Positions 1-9,966 of a DNA stretch of 11,774 nt are shown here, in pieces (the first letter of the stretch is position 1; each line of letters begins with the position of its first letter). The position numbers and the translations under genes were made by a program. Below the pieces are notes generated by a model. The model was not told where the DNA came from. It saw nothing but the letters and a program-made list of their open reading frames with translations, and did not search any database. The stretch is from Melaminivora alkalimesophila (lineage in GTDB: Bacteria > Pseudomonadota > Gammaproteobacteria > Burkholderiales > Burkholderiaceae_C), in the NCBI RefSeq assembly GCF_000282995.1, contig NZ_ALEE01000201.1:1-11774 (forward strand), written 5' to 3'.

Positions 1-723
1 GTAGCGGCTGCCGGCAGGGATGGTGAAGCGCTGCCAGTCCTCGCCCCGCTCAACGCCGATGCCAAAGCGCGCCAGCAATTCGAGCGTGATGTGGATGTAG
101 GGCCGCGAGATCAGCTCGCCCACGACCTCGACGGTGACGGCGCGCTCGCGCGCCACCAGGGGAAGCGCCATCAGCAGCGCCGTCAGGAACTGGCTCGACA
201 CGTCGCCGCGCACGCGGATCGGCCCGTCCAGCTGCAGCGGTGGCAGGCCGTTCGCGTGCGCGATGCGCAGTGGCGGGAAGCCCTCGTTGCCGAGGTAGTC
301 GATGCGGCAGCCGAGCTGGCGCAGCGCGTCCACCAGGTCGCCGATGGGCCGCTCGTGCATGCGCGGGATGCCGGAGAGTTCGAACTCCCCCCCGAGCAGC
401 GCCAGCGCGGCGGCCAGCGGGCGCATGGCGGTGCCGGCATTGCCGAGGAACAGCCTCGCGGGCGAGCGTGGCGCCTTCGCCCCCAGGCCCGTGATGCGCA
501 CTTGGTCGCCGGGCAGTTCCTCGACGCCGCAGCCGATGGCGCGCAGCGCATCGAGCATCACGCGCGTGTCGTCCGAGGCCAGCAGCTCGTGCACCTCGGT
601 CGTGCCCTCGCTCAGCGCCGCCAGCAGCAGCACGCGGTTGGAGATGCTCTTGGAGCCGGGCAGGGCGACGCTGCCACCGGCGCTGGCGAGCGGCGGCAGG
701 TCCAGGAAGGCAGTTGCAAACAT
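1..723 (-). CDS. aroA: 3-phosphoshikimate 1-carboxyvinyltransferase (EPSP synthase), 3' end cut by window
   Basis: EPSP synthase transfers the enolpyruvyl group of PEP to shikimate-3-phosphate, the sixth step of the cytoplasmic shikimate pathway. The first 241 residues are present; the family is usually 425-450 long, so a little over half is seen. Visible motifs are the substrate-binding GSKSISNR (residues 23-30, with K25, S26, R30), [12 protein letters not shown] (91-102, PEP-binding glycine loop), [10 protein letters not shown] (121-130) and [13 protein letters not shown] (172-184). The start is the ATG at 723-721, which shares its A with the TGA of tyrA (TGATG), so translation is probably coupled to tyrA. 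In related bacteria cmk and rpsA commonly follow, outside this window. The identification is secure; only the C-terminal part is unseen. Confidence 0.97.
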   Translation of the reverse strand, partial: MFATAFLDLPPLASAGGSVALPGSKSISNRVLLLAALSEGTTEVHELLASDDTRVMLDALRAIGCGVEELPGDQVRITGLGAKAPRSPARLFLGNAGTAMRPLAAALALLGGEFELSGIPRMHERPIGDLVDALRQLGCRIDYLGNEGFPPLRIAHANGLPPLQLDGPIRVRGDVSSQFLTALLMALPLVARERAVTVEVVGELISRPYIHITLELLARFGIGVERGEDWQRFTIPAGSRY

Positions 724-1607
724 CAGGGGTCCTCGGTGCCGCGCGCGCGGCCCATGCGCCAGTGCGCGCGCGTGGCGCTGGCGAGGGTGATCAGGTCTTC
801 CAGGGGCTGGTCGCTGTCGGCCTGCATGGCGTCCTCCAGCGCCGCCAGCGCTTCCTTGAAGAGGCGGGATTGGGCGAGCACCTCATCGCGGTTGGCGCGC
901 AGCACGTCGCGCCACAGCTGGGGGTCGGCCGCCGCGATGCGCGTGAAATCCCGAAAGCCCGGCCCGGCCACCGACAGCAGGGCGTCGGCCTGGGGCTGGC
1001 CGTTGATGCTGCCCATCAGGGCGAAGGCCAGCAGGTGGGGCAGGTGGCTGACCGCTGCGAAGGCGGCGTCGTGCACTTCCGGTGCCATGCTCTGCACGCG
1101 GCAGCCCAGCGCCGTCCACAGCTCCTGCGCCTGGCGCAGCTGCGCCGTGCGGGTGTGCTCGGTGGGCGTGAGGATGACCTGCGCGCCCTGGTAGAGCTGC
1201 GCGTCGGCGTGCTCCACCCCCGCGACCTCGCGCCCGGCGATGGGGTGCGCCGGCACGAAGCTGCCGAACTGGTCGCGCAGCGCCTGGCGCGCCGCGCGCA
1301 CCACGTCGTGCTTGGTCGAGCCGACGTCCATGACCAGCATGTGGGGGGTCACGAGGTGCCGGATGGCCTTGAGCGTGGCCCCGGTCGCCGCCACCGGCAC
1401 GGCCACCAGCACCAGGTCGGCACCGGCCACCGCCAGCAGGGCCGAAGGCGCCTCCACGTCGATCACGCCCAGCTGGCGTGCGCGCACCGTGGTGGAGGGC
1501 GACTTGCTGTAGCCCACCACGCGGCGCACCAGCCCGGCGCGCTTGCATGCCAGCGCAAAGGAGCCGCCCATCAGGCCGCAGCCGATCAATCCGAGTTGCT
1601 CGAACAT
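723..1607 (-). CDS. tyrA: Prephenate dehydrogenase
   Basis: This 294-residue cytoplasmic enzyme oxidatively decarboxylates prephenate to 4-hydroxyphenylpyruvate with NAD(P)+, the committed tyrosine step; some family members also take arogenate. The N-terminal Rossmann fold starts at once with [11 protein letters not shown] (residues 6-16, GxGxxG), followed by VMDVGSTK (92-99). The C-terminal helical substrate domain carries HPIAGRE (121-127) and [11 protein letters not shown] (187-197), whose histidines are the family's catalytic and binding positions. There is no fused chorismate mutase or ACT domain, so it is the compact monofunctional form. It starts 18 bases behind pheA, without a strong ribosome binding site, and runs into aroA by TGATG. 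Cofactor preference (NAD or NADP) cannot be settled by eye. Confidence 0.95.
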   Translation of the reverse strand: MFEQLGLIGCGLMGGSFALACKRAGLVRRVVGYSKSPSTTVRARQLGVIDVEAPSALLAVAGADLVLVAVPVAATGATLKAIRHLVTPHMLVMDVGSTKHDVVRAARQALRDQFGSFVPAHPIAGREVAGVEHADAQLYQGAQVILTPTEHTRTAQLRQAQELWTALGCRVQSMAPEVHDAAFAAVSHLPHLLAFALMGSINGQPQADALLSVAGPGFRDFTRIAAADPQLWRDVLRANRDEVLAQSRLFKEALAALEDAMQADSDQPLEDLITLASATRAHWRMGRARGTEDP

Positions 1608-1625
1608 GGGAATGCGCCCCGGCTC

Positions 1626-2723
1626 TCAGGAGGCCACGGGATAGGTGCCCAGCACCTTGTAGAAGGCGCACAGCTGCTGCAGCTCGGCCAGGGCCGCCGC
1701 GACGTTCTCCTCGGCGGGGTGGCCCTCGATGTCGATGTAGAAATAATATTCCCACTGCCCGGTGCGCGCCGGGCGCGATTCGAAGCGCGTCATCGACACG
1801 CCATGCTTCTTCAGGGGCACCAGCAGGTCGTGCACCGCCCCCGGGCGGTTGGGCACGGAGATGATCAGGCTGGTGCAGTCCTTGCCCGTGGGCGCCGGGG
1901 TGGCCAGGGTGTGCGGCAGGCAGATGACGGCAAAGCGCGTGCGGTTGTAGGCGTCGTCCTGGATGGCGCGGGCGACCACGTGCAGTCCGTATTGCTGCGC
2001 GGCGCGCTCGCTGGCGATGCTTGCCCAGGCAGGATTCGTGGCGGCCAGGCGGGCGCCTTCGGCATTGCTCGACACCGGCCGGCGCTCGGCGTGCGGCAGG
2101 TGCTTGGCCAGCCAGGCGTGGCATTGCGCCAGCGCCTGCGGGTGCGCCAGCACGGCCTCGATCTCCTCGGCCGAGGGCTCCAGGCGCAGCAGGTTGTGGC
2201 GCACCAGCAGGCTGACCTCGCCCACCACCTGGCAAGGCGTGTGCAGGAACATGTCGAGCGAGCGCGTGACCACGCCCTCGTTGGAATTTTCCACGCCCAC
2301 CACGCCGTACTGCGCGCTGCCGGCCGCGGTGGCGTGGAACACCTCGTCGAAGCTGTTGCAGTACATCAGGTCGGCCGCGCCGCCGAAGTACTCGATCGCC
2401 GCCTGCTCGCAGAAGGTCCCTTCCGGCCCCAGCACCGCCACACGCTGCGGCGATTCCAGCGCCAGGCAGGCCGACATGATCTCGCGCCAGATGGCGGCCA
2501 CGTGCGCCCCCTTGAGCGGGCCGGGGTTGGCGCGCGTGATCTTCTCGATCACCTGGGCCACGCGGTCCGGGCGGAAGAAGGGCGAACCCTCGCGCTTCTT
2601 GACTTCGCCCACCTGCTCGGCCACCCGGGCGCGCTCGTTGAGCAGTTGCAGCAGTTGCTGGTCCAGCCGATCGATCTGCGTGCGCAGCTCGGCAAGGTCG
2701 GGAGAGGCGTGGGGCGTGTTCAT
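1626..2723 (-). CDS. pheA: Bifunctional chorismate mutase / prephenate dehydratase (P-protein)
   Basis: The protein converts chorismate to prephenate and then to phenylpyruvate, the precursor of phenylalanine. Its 365 residues match the usual P-protein length. Domain order: an AroQ-type chorismate mutase helix bundle at about 8-92 (ELRTQIDRLDQQLLQLLNER, then VKKREG), prephenate dehydratase at about 93-275, beginning VAVLGPEGTFCEQAA, with VGVENSNEG (142-150) and the catalytic TRF motif (262-264), and a C-terminal ACT regulatory domain at about 285-360. RPGAVHDLL (293-301) and ESRP (315-318) are the phenylalanine-sensing motifs, so feedback inhibition by Phe is expected. The start ATG has no clear Shine-Dalgarno sequence. 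No Phe-rich leader peptide or attenuator is visible in the 72 bases between serC and this gene. Confidence 0.97.
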   Translation of the reverse strand: MNTPHASPDLAELRTQIDRLDQQLLQLLNERARVAEQVGEVKKREGSPFFRPDRVAQVIEKITRANPGPLKGAHVAAIWREIMSACLALESPQRVAVLGPEGTFCEQAAIEYFGGAADLMYCNSFDEVFHATAAGSAQYGVVGVENSNEGVVTRSLDMFLHTPCQVVGEVSLLVRHNLLRLEPSAEEIEAVLAHPQALAQCHAWLAKHLPHAERRPVSSNAEGARLAATNPAWASIASERAAQQYGLHVVARAIQDDAYNRTRFAVICLPHTLATPAPTGKDCTSLIISVPNRPGAVHDLLVPLKKHGVSMTRFESRPARTGQWEYYFYIDIEGHPAEENVAAALAELQQLCAFYKVLGTYPVAS

Positions 2724-2795
2724 CGGGGCAGGAGAAGGGGCTTCGGGGCCCTTGTCGTTGTTGTGCGGGCGCGCCGGGGGCCGGGCGCCACGCTC

Positions 2796-3905
2796 TCAGG
2801 CGTGGTGCTGCTCGAATTCTCGCATGTAGGCAATCAGCGCCTCGACGCCCTCCATCGGCATGGCGTTGTAGAGGCTGGCGCGCATCCCGCCCACGGACTT
2901 GTGGCCCTTGAGCTGCAACAGCCCGCGCTCGCGCGCCCCGGCCAGGAAGGCGTCGTTGCGCGCCTCGTCGCGCAGCAGGAAGGGGATGTTCATGCGCGAG
3001 CGGCAGTGCGGCGCCACCTGGTTCACGTAGAACTGCGACTGGTCGATGTAGCCGTACAGGCGCTCGGCCTTGGCGATGTTGCGCCGCTCCATGGCAGCGA
3101 TGCCGGTGGCCTCGCCCTCGCGCTGGCGCAGCAGCCACTGGAAGGTAAGGCCGGCGATGTAGATCCCCCAGGTCGGGGGCGTGTTGTACATGGAGCGGTG
3201 CTCCGCGACGATGGCGTAATCGAAGGCGCTGGGGCAGATCGGCAGCGCGTGGCCGAGCAGGTCCTCGCGCACCACCACCAGCGTGAGGCCGGCCGGGCCC
3301 AGGTTCTTCTGCGCGCCGCCGAAAGCCAGGCCGACGCGCGACCAGTCCACCGGGCGCGAGGCGACGTTCGAGGAGAAATCCACCACCAGCGGCGCGTCGC
3401 TGCCGAGCGCGCGCAGGTCCGGCAGCTCGTGGAATTCGACGCCGTGGATGGTCTCGTTGCTGCACAGGTGCACGTAGCTGGCGCCGCGGCTGAGCTGCCA
3501 GCTGGCCGGGTCGGGGATGCTGGTGAAGTGGCTGTCCTCGCCCGAGGCCGCGGTGTGGACCTCGGCGGCGTATTTCAGCGCCTCCTTGCGCGACTTCTGG
3601 CTCCACGCGCCGGTGACGACGAAGTCCACGGTGGCGGCGCGCGAGAGGTTCATCGGCACGATGGCGTTTTCCGCCACGCCGCCGCCCTGCATGAACAGGA
3701 TGCGGAACTCCGGCGGCACCGCCAGCAGCTCGCGCAGGTCGGCCTCGGCCTGCTCGTAGATGGCGATGAATTCCTTGCCGCGGTGGCTCATCTCCATGAC
3801 ACCCATGCCGCTGCCGTGCCAGTCGAGCATCTCGGCGGCGGCCTGGCGCAGGACTTCCTCGGGGATCGCGGCCGGGCCGGCGGAAAAATTGAAGGGGCGG
3901 TTCAT
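2796..3905 (-). CDS. serC: Phosphoserine aminotransferase
   Basis: This PLP enzyme transaminates 3-phosphohydroxypyruvate with glutamate to phosphoserine in serine biosynthesis, and serves the analogous step in the DXP-dependent pyridoxal phosphate pathway. It has 369 residues, normal for class V SerC (about 360). It begins [15 protein letters not shown], the family's N-terminal signature. MQGGG (72-76) binds the cofactor phosphate, VVDFSSN (174-180) includes the cofactor aspartate, [12 protein letters not shown] (196-207) carries the Schiff-base lysine K200, and MYNTPPTW (239-246) is the other conserved active-site loop. The chosen ATG is 62 bases behind the gyrA stop, preceded by a weak AGAG. 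An in-frame reading continues upstream but is gyrA antiphase sequence. Pairing of serC with aromatic genes is widespread in proteobacteria. Confidence 0.97.
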   Translation of the reverse strand: MNRPFNFSAGPAAIPEEVLRQAAAEMLDWHGSGMGVMEMSHRGKEFIAIYEQAEADLRELLAVPPEFRILFMQGGGVAENAIVPMNLSRAATVDFVVTGAWSQKSRKEALKYAAEVHTAASGEDSHFTSIPDPASWQLSRGASYVHLCSNETIHGVEFHELPDLRALGSDAPLVVDFSSNVASRPVDWSRVGLAFGGAQKNLGPAGLTLVVVREDLLGHALPICPSAFDYAIVAEHRSMYNTPPTWGIYIAGLTFQWLLRQREGEATGIAAMERRNIAKAERLYGYIDQSQFYVNQVAPHCRSRMNIPFLLRDEARNDAFLAGARERGLLQLKGHKSVGGMRASLYNAMPMEGVEALIAYMREFEQHHA

Positions 3906-3926
3906 GGCTCTGGCAATGCTTCGGGC

Positions 3927-3945
3927 GCCCCCGGCGGGCGGGGGC
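3927..3945. other. GC-rich hairpin in the gyrA-serC gap
   Basis: GCCCCC (3927-3932) can pair with GGGGGC (3940-3945) across a 7-base loop, in the 62-base gap between gyrA and serC. There is no T-tract on either side, so it does not look like a complete intrinsic terminator. It could attenuate, protect or process the polycistronic message. Functional significance is uncertain. Confidence 0.35.
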
Positions 3946-3967
3946 AGGGTTGGGGGGAGGGGCGTTC

Positions 3968-6607
<2,640 letters not shown>

Positions 6608-6647
6608 GGCAACGGACGGTCAGGCTGCGGTGCAGCGGGAATCGGCC

Positions 6648-6676
6648 ATTCTAGGGGCTTCGCCTTGTCGCAGCAG
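6648..6676 (-). promoter_or_regulatory. Candidate sigma-70 promoter for gyrA (and cluster)
   Basis: On the minus strand TAGAAT (6653-6648) is a 5/6 match to the -10 consensus. It has a weak CTGCTG -35 (6676-6671) at a 17-base spacing. The predicted transcript start is near 6641, giving a leader of about 34 bases before the gyrA ATG. The -35 match is poor, so confidence is moderate. Confidence 0.4.
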
Positions 6677-6716
6677 CGCAACATATTGCCGGTATTGCGC
6701 TTTTGTCCTACGGTTC

Positions 6717-6735
6717 GGCCCCCCTGCGGGAGGCC
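6717..6735. other. GC-rich hairpin between gyrA and ompA
   Basis: GGCCCCCC (6717-6724) pairs with GGGAGGCC (6728-6735) over a TGC loop, with seven base pairs and one C/A mismatch. It lies just upstream of the ompA promoter candidate and is not followed by a T-tract. It may be a copy of a dispersed intergenic palindrome or a boundary between the two divergent promoters. Confidence 0.35.
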
Positions 6736-6751
6736 CCGCGCTTGTTACGTA

Positions 6752-6760
6752 TGGCACAAT
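6752..6760 (+). promoter_or_regulatory. Candidate extended -10 promoter for ompA
   Basis: TGG directly before CACAAT (hexamer 6755-6760) forms an extended -10 element (TGn plus hexamer). No good -35 lies 16-18 bases upstream; the TTGTTA at 6742-6747 is only 7 bases away and cannot serve. Transcription would start near 6767, leaving a 5' leader of about 76 bases. Confidence 0.4.
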
Positions 6761-6804
6761 CGTTTCAACGTTTTTGGTGATGGTCACTGACGACGTCCAT
6801 GTTT

Positions 6805-6839
6805 CGCAGCGCGGCTGCGGCTTTATCCCCAAGAGGAGA
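6805..6839 (+). promoter_or_regulatory. ompA 5' leader hairpin and Shine-Dalgarno
   Basis: A perfect 6-bp stem CGCAGC/GCTGCG (6805-6810 and 6814-6819, loop GCG) lies in the predicted ompA leader. A strong AGAGGAGA (6832-6839) follows, three bases before the ATG. This ribosome site decides for the ATG at 6843. The in-frame ATG at 6780 has no such site and would place residues in front of the signal peptide. Confidence 0.5.
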
Positions 6840-6842
6840 ACC

Positions 6843-7502
6843 ATGAAGAAACTGAACAAAGTGGCGATGTTGTTGGCCTCTGCCGTGCTTGCTACCTCGG
6901 CTGGTGCCCAAGTGAAGGCGGCCGATGGCGGCAATGTGATCGACAACTGGCAAAACGGCACGGGCGAGCTGGTCTGGAAGAACGGCACGAACGAGCTGTG
7001 CTGGCGCGACGCCAACTGGACGCCCGCCACGGCAGCCGAAGGCTGCGACGGTGCTCTGGTGAAGGCCGCTCCGGCTCCTGCCGCCGCCCCGGCCCCGGCT
7101 CCTGCGGCCGCCCCCGCCCCGGCTCCCGCACCCGCTCCGGCCACGGCCAGCAAGGTGACCTACGCCGCCGACGCGTTCTTCGACTTCGACAAGTCGGTTC
7201 TGAAGCCCGAAGGCAAGGCCAAGCTGGACGACCTGGTGTCCAAGGTGCAGGGCATCAACCTGGAAGTGATCATCGCCGTGGGTCACACCGACTCCATCGG
7301 TACCGATGAGTACAACCAGAAGCTGTCCGTGCGCCGCGCCGAAGCCGTGAAGGCCTACCTGGTCTCCAAGGGCATCGACAAGAGCCGCGTGTACACCGAA
7401 GGCAAGGGCAAGAAGCAGCCTGTGGCGGACAACCGCACCAAGGAAGGCCGCGCCAAGAACCGCCGCGTGGAAATCGAAGTGGTCGGCACCCGCGCCAACT
7501 GA
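6843..7502 (+). CDS. ompA: OmpA-family outer-membrane/peptidoglycan-linking protein (no beta-barrel)
   Basis: An envelope protein of 219 residues. Order: a Sec signal peptide (1 to about 22, likely cut after AGA); a short N-terminal segment of about 50 residues with two cysteines (C53, C68) that could form a disulfide; an alanine/proline linker (75-100); and a C-terminal OmpA/MotB peptidoglycan-binding domain (about 105-217). The last shows FFDFDKSVLKPEG, GHTDSIGTDEYNQKLSVRRA (147-166; T149-D150, N158 and R164-R165 are the diaminopimelate-binding type positions) and GRAKNRRVEI. The eight-stranded barrel of E. coli OmpA is missing, so it is not a porin. This short form is common in Comamonadaceae. 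The gene has its own leader and terminator and is probably a highly expressed monocistron. Confidence 0.93.
   Translation: MKKLNKVAMLLASAVLATSAGAQVKAADGGNVIDNWQNGTGELVWKNGTNELCWRDANWTPATAAEGCDGALVKAAPAPAAAPAPAPAAAPAPAPAPAPATASKVTYAADAFFDFDKSVLKPEGKAKLDDLVSKVQGINLEVIIAVGHTDSIGTDEYNQKLSVRRAEAVKAYLVSKGIDKSRVYTEGKGKKQPVADNRTKEGRAKNRRVEIEVVGTRAN
7065..7142 (+). repeat. Ala/Pro-repeat linker in ompA
   Basis: Degenerate GCT/GCC-CCG/CCC codon repeats encode about 26 residues of alternating alanine and proline (residues 75-100). This forms a stiff spacer between the N-terminal segment and the peptidoglycan-binding domain. Such tracts change length by slippage between strains. Confidence 0.8.
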
Positions 7503-7521
7503 TCCACTTCTCAGTGACCAG

Positions 7522-7550
7522 AAAAGAGCCCCGGCAACGGGGCTTTTTTT
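7522..7550 (+). terminator. Intrinsic terminator of ompA
   Basis: AGCCCCG (7527-7533), a GCAA tetraloop of the GNRA type, CGGGGCT (7538-7544) and a run of seven T (7544-7550) form a near-ideal intrinsic terminator 20 bases behind the ompA stop. An A-run precedes the stem, so it could partly act in both directions. Confidence 0.93.
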
Positions 7551-7580
7551 CGTCTGCGGTTTTCAGAGGAGAATGCGTCC

Positions 7581-8294
7581 ATGACCGAGAACGTGAATGC
7601 CGATCCGGCGGAACTCGCCAAGTTTTCCGAGCTGGCCCACCGCTGGTGGGATCCGGAGAGTGAATTCAAGCCCCTGCACCAGATCAACCCGCTGCGGCTC
7701 GACTGGATCGACCAGATCGCGCCGCTCGAGGGGCGCTGCGTGCTGGATGTGGGCTGCGGCGGCGGAATCCTTGCGGACTCCATGGCGCGCAGGGGGGCGG
7801 ACGTCCTGGGCATCGATCTGGCCGACAAGGCGCTGCGCGTGGCGCGCCTGCACGCCTTGGAGGCCGAAACCCCGCGCGTGCGCTACCGCGAGATCAGCGC
7901 CGAGGCGCTGGCTGAGGAGGCGCCGCAGTCCTTCGACGTGGTGACCTGCATGGAAATGCTGGAGCACGTGCCCGATCCCGGGTCGGTGGTCAGGGCCTGC
8001 GCACTGCTCGTCAAGCCCGGAGGCTGGGTCTTCTTCTCGACCATCAACCGCAACCCGAAGGCCTTTGCCTTTGCCATTTTGGGGGCCGAGTACCTGCTCA
8101 AGCTGTTGCCGCGCGGCACGCACGAGTACGCCAAGTTCATCCGTCCGAGCGAGCTGGCGGCCGCCTGCCGCCATGCCGGGCTGGAGCTGGTGCACACGCG
8201 GGGCATGGAATACAACCCCCTGACCGGGCGCTACTGGCTGAGCAGCGACACCAGCGTGAACTACCTCTTTGCCACCCGGAGACCCGCCGAATGA
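7581..8294 (+). CDS. ubiG: Ubiquinone biosynthesis O-methyltransferase (3-demethylubiquinone / 2-polyprenyl-6-hydroxyphenol methylase)
   Basis: UbiG is a SAM-dependent methyltransferase that performs both O-methylations of the ubiquinone ring. It is peripheral to the inner membrane. The 237 residues are of normal length. [12 protein letters not shown] (28-39) is the UbiG signature. Motif [10 protein letters not shown] (54-62) and the acidic D79 bind [14 protein letters not shown] (123-133) and [15 protein letters not shown] (178-192) are strongly UbiG-specific. The stretch between about 160 and 176 is hydrophobic and may touch the membrane. The ATG at 7581 is preceded by AGAGGAGA at 8 bases. 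The stop overlaps gph by ATGA. Only 14 bases separate the ompA terminator T-tract from this ribosome site. Confidence 0.97.
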   Translation: MTENVNADPAELAKFSELAHRWWDPESEFKPLHQINPLRLDWIDQIAPLEGRCVLDVGCGGGILADSMARRGADVLGIDLADKALRVARLHALEAETPRVRYREISAEALAEEAPQSFDVVTCMEMLEHVPDPGSVVRACALLVKPGGWVFFSTINRNPKAFAFAILGAEYLLKLLPRGTHEYAKFIRPSELAAACRHAGLELVHTRGMEYNPLTGRYWLSSDTSVNYLFATRRPAE

Positions 8295-8971
8295 GCGGCG
8301 CAGCCGACTGGGGCGGCGTGCGCGCCGTGCTGTTCGACCTGGACGGGACCCTGATCGACAGCGCACCGGACCTGGGCCGCGCGGCCAACCAGCTGCGCAC
8401 GCAGCGTGGCCTGGAGCCCCTGCCGTTGTCCTGCTACCGGCCCATGGCGGGCGCGGGCGCGCGCGGCATGATCTCCATCGCGCTCGGGATCGCGCCCGAC
8501 CACGCAGACTTCGATGCCCTGAAAGAGGAATTCTTCGACAACTACGAGCGCTGCATCCACGAGCAGACGGAAGTGTTCGAGCAGGTGGCCGAGCTGCTGG
8601 GCGCCCTGGAGCGGCAGGCGCTCGCTTGGGGCGTGGTGACCAACAAGTCCACGCGCTTCACTTCGCTGATCGCCCAGCGGCTCGAGCTGATCGGGCGCGC
8701 CGCCACCATCGTGAGCGGCGACACCACCCCGCACGCCAAGCCGCACCCGGCGCCGCTGCTGGAGGCTGCCACGCGACTGGAACTTTCGCCGGCCGAGTGC
8801 ATCTATGTAGGTGATGACCTGCGCGACGTCCAAGCGGGACGCGCGGCGGGCATGCGCACGGTGGCGGCGCTCTACGGCTACCTGGGGCAAGATGGTGAGG
8901 CCACCGCGTGGGGAGCGGATGGCTGCATCGAATCTCCCCTGGGGCTATTGAAATTGCTGCACTTGGCGTAA
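8291..8971 (+). CDS. gph: Phosphoglycolate phosphatase (HAD superfamily)
   Basis: A soluble phosphatase that removes 2-phosphoglycolate arising from DNA repair or oxygenation. HAD motif I is FDLDGT (15-20, nucleophile D16, acid/base D18). A helical cap with [13 protein letters not shown] follows. Motif II is VTNK (116-119), motif III the lysine in HAKPHP (148-153, K150), motif [10 protein letters not shown] (173-180). The 226 residues are usual for Gph. The ATG overlaps the ubiG stop (ATGA), implying translational coupling. The ubiG-gph pair is conserved in betaproteobacteria. The sequence allows other small phosphate esters as substrates (HAD enzymes are promiscuous), but the neighbour and the N-terminal signature favour Gph. 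The last codons double as the ssrA promoter. Confidence 0.93.
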   Translation: MSGAADWGGVRAVLFDLDGTLIDSAPDLGRAANQLRTQRGLEPLPLSCYRPMAGAGARGMISIALGIAPDHADFDALKEEFFDNYERCIHEQTEVFEQVAELLGALERQALAWGVVTNKSTRFTSLIAQRLELIGRAATIVSGDTTPHAKPHPAPLLEAATRLELSPAECIYVGDDLRDVQAGRAAGMRTVAALYGYLGQDGEATAWGADGCIESPLGLLKLLHLA

Positions 8972-8974
8972 AAT
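8948..8974 (+). promoter_or_regulatory. Candidate ssrA promoter within the gph 3' end
   Basis: TTGAAA (8948-8953, -35) and TAAAAT (8969-8974, -10) flank a short 15-base spacer; reading the -10 two bases later (AAATAC) would give 17. The -10 box contains the gph stop codon TAA. Transcription would begin around 8981, a few bases before the mature tmRNA 5' end, which RNase P would trim. Confidence 0.5.
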
Positions 8975-8983
8975 ACGGAACAC

Positions 8984-9362
8984 GGGGCTGTCCTGGTTTC
9001 GACGTGGGTTCGGAATCGGAGTGGTGCATGTCGAGCTTGAGTGACGCTCGTAAATCTCCATTCGACAAAGTAACTGCAAACGACGAACGTTTCGCACTCG
9101 CCGCCTAAATACCGGTGAGCCTTGCAACAGCACGCTGATGGGCTGGGCAAGGGGGCCGCAAGGCCTCCCGGCTGCAAGGGAATTCACATCAGCTGGCGCT
9201 GTGCCGGGTACCTTGGCATGGCGTGAGATCCAAGGGTACTGGCGTCCTGCATAGCGTGCGTCTGCGCGATGTGGGATGCGAGATCCAAACCAGAACGCTA
9301 AACATGTAGATCTGCCCGAAGAAGGCTTGCGGACGCGGGTTCAATTCCCGCCAGCTCCACCA
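8984..9362 (+). ncRNA. ssrA: Transfer-messenger RNA (tmRNA), tag ANDERFALAA
   Basis: One-piece tmRNA of 379 bases, which rescues stalled ribosomes with SmpB by trans-translation. The 5' GGGGCTG (8984-8990) pairs with CAGCTCC (9352-9358) to make the 7-bp acceptor stem, followed by A and an encoded CCA (9360-9362). It contains the G3-U70 wobble that marks alanylation. The T-arm GCGGGTTCAATTCCCGC lies just before it. The tag reading frame starts at GCA 9076 and gives A-N-D-E-R-F-A-L-A-A, then TAA at 9106-9108. The terminal ALAA sends tagged proteins to ClpXP and related proteases. The gene is 12 bases behind gph. Its 3' end is a frequent target of tyrosine integrases, and accessory genes start shortly downstream. 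Confidence 0.98.
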
Positions 9363-9370
9363 ATACCCAA

Positions 9371-9402
9371 AATCCCAACCCTCATCGGTTGGGATTTTTT
9401 TT
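9371..9402 (+). terminator. Intrinsic terminator of ssrA
   Basis: AATCCCAACC (9371-9380), a CTCATC loop and GGTTGGGATT (9387-9396) form a perfect 10-bp stem, with the T-run continuing to 9402. It begins 8 bases behind the tmRNA CCA and is the evident end of the ssrA transcript. Confidence 0.95.
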
Positions 9403-9628
9403 GCCCGTTCCCCCAGTGTTGGCGCGGTTTCCGGGCCTGGGCTCTTGACCTTCCCCTTGCGGGTACGCCGATGTTCAGGCCCGACTGTGCCGTTTTTCTC
9501 TCTCCGTTCTCTGCGGGTCTCTTGACCGAGCAAGTGGCGAAGTCGTGTGTTTTCAAGGGGTTGATGGCTGCGGGTTGCGGTTTTCGTTTGCTGTAGCGCA
9601 GGCGACCGAGAACGGATCGAGGCAGCGC
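9403..9628. other. Gene-free stretch at the start of the accessory region
   Basis: About 225 bases between the ssrA terminator and the stop of the YnfA-family gene hold no recognisable gene, RNA or transposon end. The open frames crossing it are not preceded by ribosome sites and resemble no family. Somewhere in this stretch, or in the tmRNA 3' end itself, should lie the boundary between the conserved chromosome and the mercury-carrying segment. No second copy of the tmRNA 3' end is visible in the window. Confidence 0.5.
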
Positions 9629-9964
9629 TCACCCAGACGTTGAAGGCTGCAATGCGATGACCGCCATACCGACCAAGGCGACGCTGGCTCCCGCGACGTC
9701 CCAGCGGGTCAAGTTCACGCCATCGACGAAATGCAGCCAGACCAGCGCGACGGCGATGTACATCCCGCCGTAGGCCGCGTAGGTGCGCCCCGCTGCCGTC
9801 GGATGCAGCGTCAGCAGCCACGCAAACAGCCCGAGCGACAAGGCAGCCGGTACCAGCAGCCACACCGGCTTGTCCTGCTTGAGGACGAGCCAAGGCAAGT
9901 AGCAGCCAACGATTTCAGCGACCGCCGTGACGGCAAACAGGATGGCGACTTTCATCAGTTCCAT
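9629..9964 (-). CDS. YnfA family (UPF0060) small inner-membrane protein
   Basis: A 111-residue, very hydrophobic protein with four predicted membrane segments (about 4-24, 32-52, 64-82, 90-106). Family signatures are [14 protein letters not shown] (16-29), [18 protein letters not shown] (50-67) and [13 protein letters not shown] (77-89). The family is related in size and fold to small multidrug resistance transporters. Its E. coli and Shigella members have been linked to efflux, but a physiological substrate is not settled. The start ATG at 9964 is fixed by a perfect AGGAGG 7 bases upstream. Only 2 bases separate it from the merR stop, so the two genes form one transcription unit under MerR control of its own promoter. 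The placement suggests, but does not prove, a role in mercury or metal tolerance. Confidence 0.9.
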   Translation of the reverse strand: MELMKVAILFAVTAVAEIVGCYLPWLVLKQDKPVWLLVPAALSLGLFAWLLTLHPTAAGRTYAAYGGMYIAVALVWLHFVDGVNLTRWDVAGASVALVGMAVIALQPSTSG

Positions 9965-9966
9965 CG

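Noticed and set aside
2731..2755. Possible attenuator or terminator in front of pheA (AAGGG...CCCTT)
   Set aside because: Only a 5-bp stem with a long loop, no T-tract on the transcribed strand and no Phe-rich leader peptide.
6620..7153. Minus-strand frame with a striking Gly-Ala repeat opposite ompA
   Set aside because: The repeat is only the complement of the Ala/Pro linker codons of ompA.
9442..9527. CTCTTGACC occurs twice (9442-9450 and 9519-9527) in the gene-free stretch
   Set aside because: A 9-base repeat is too short and lacks other att or transposon-end features to be called.
9276..9596. Plus-strand frame of 106 codons running from tmRNA into the accessory region
   Set aside because: It starts inside the tmRNA, crosses its acceptor stem and terminator, and resembles nothing known.
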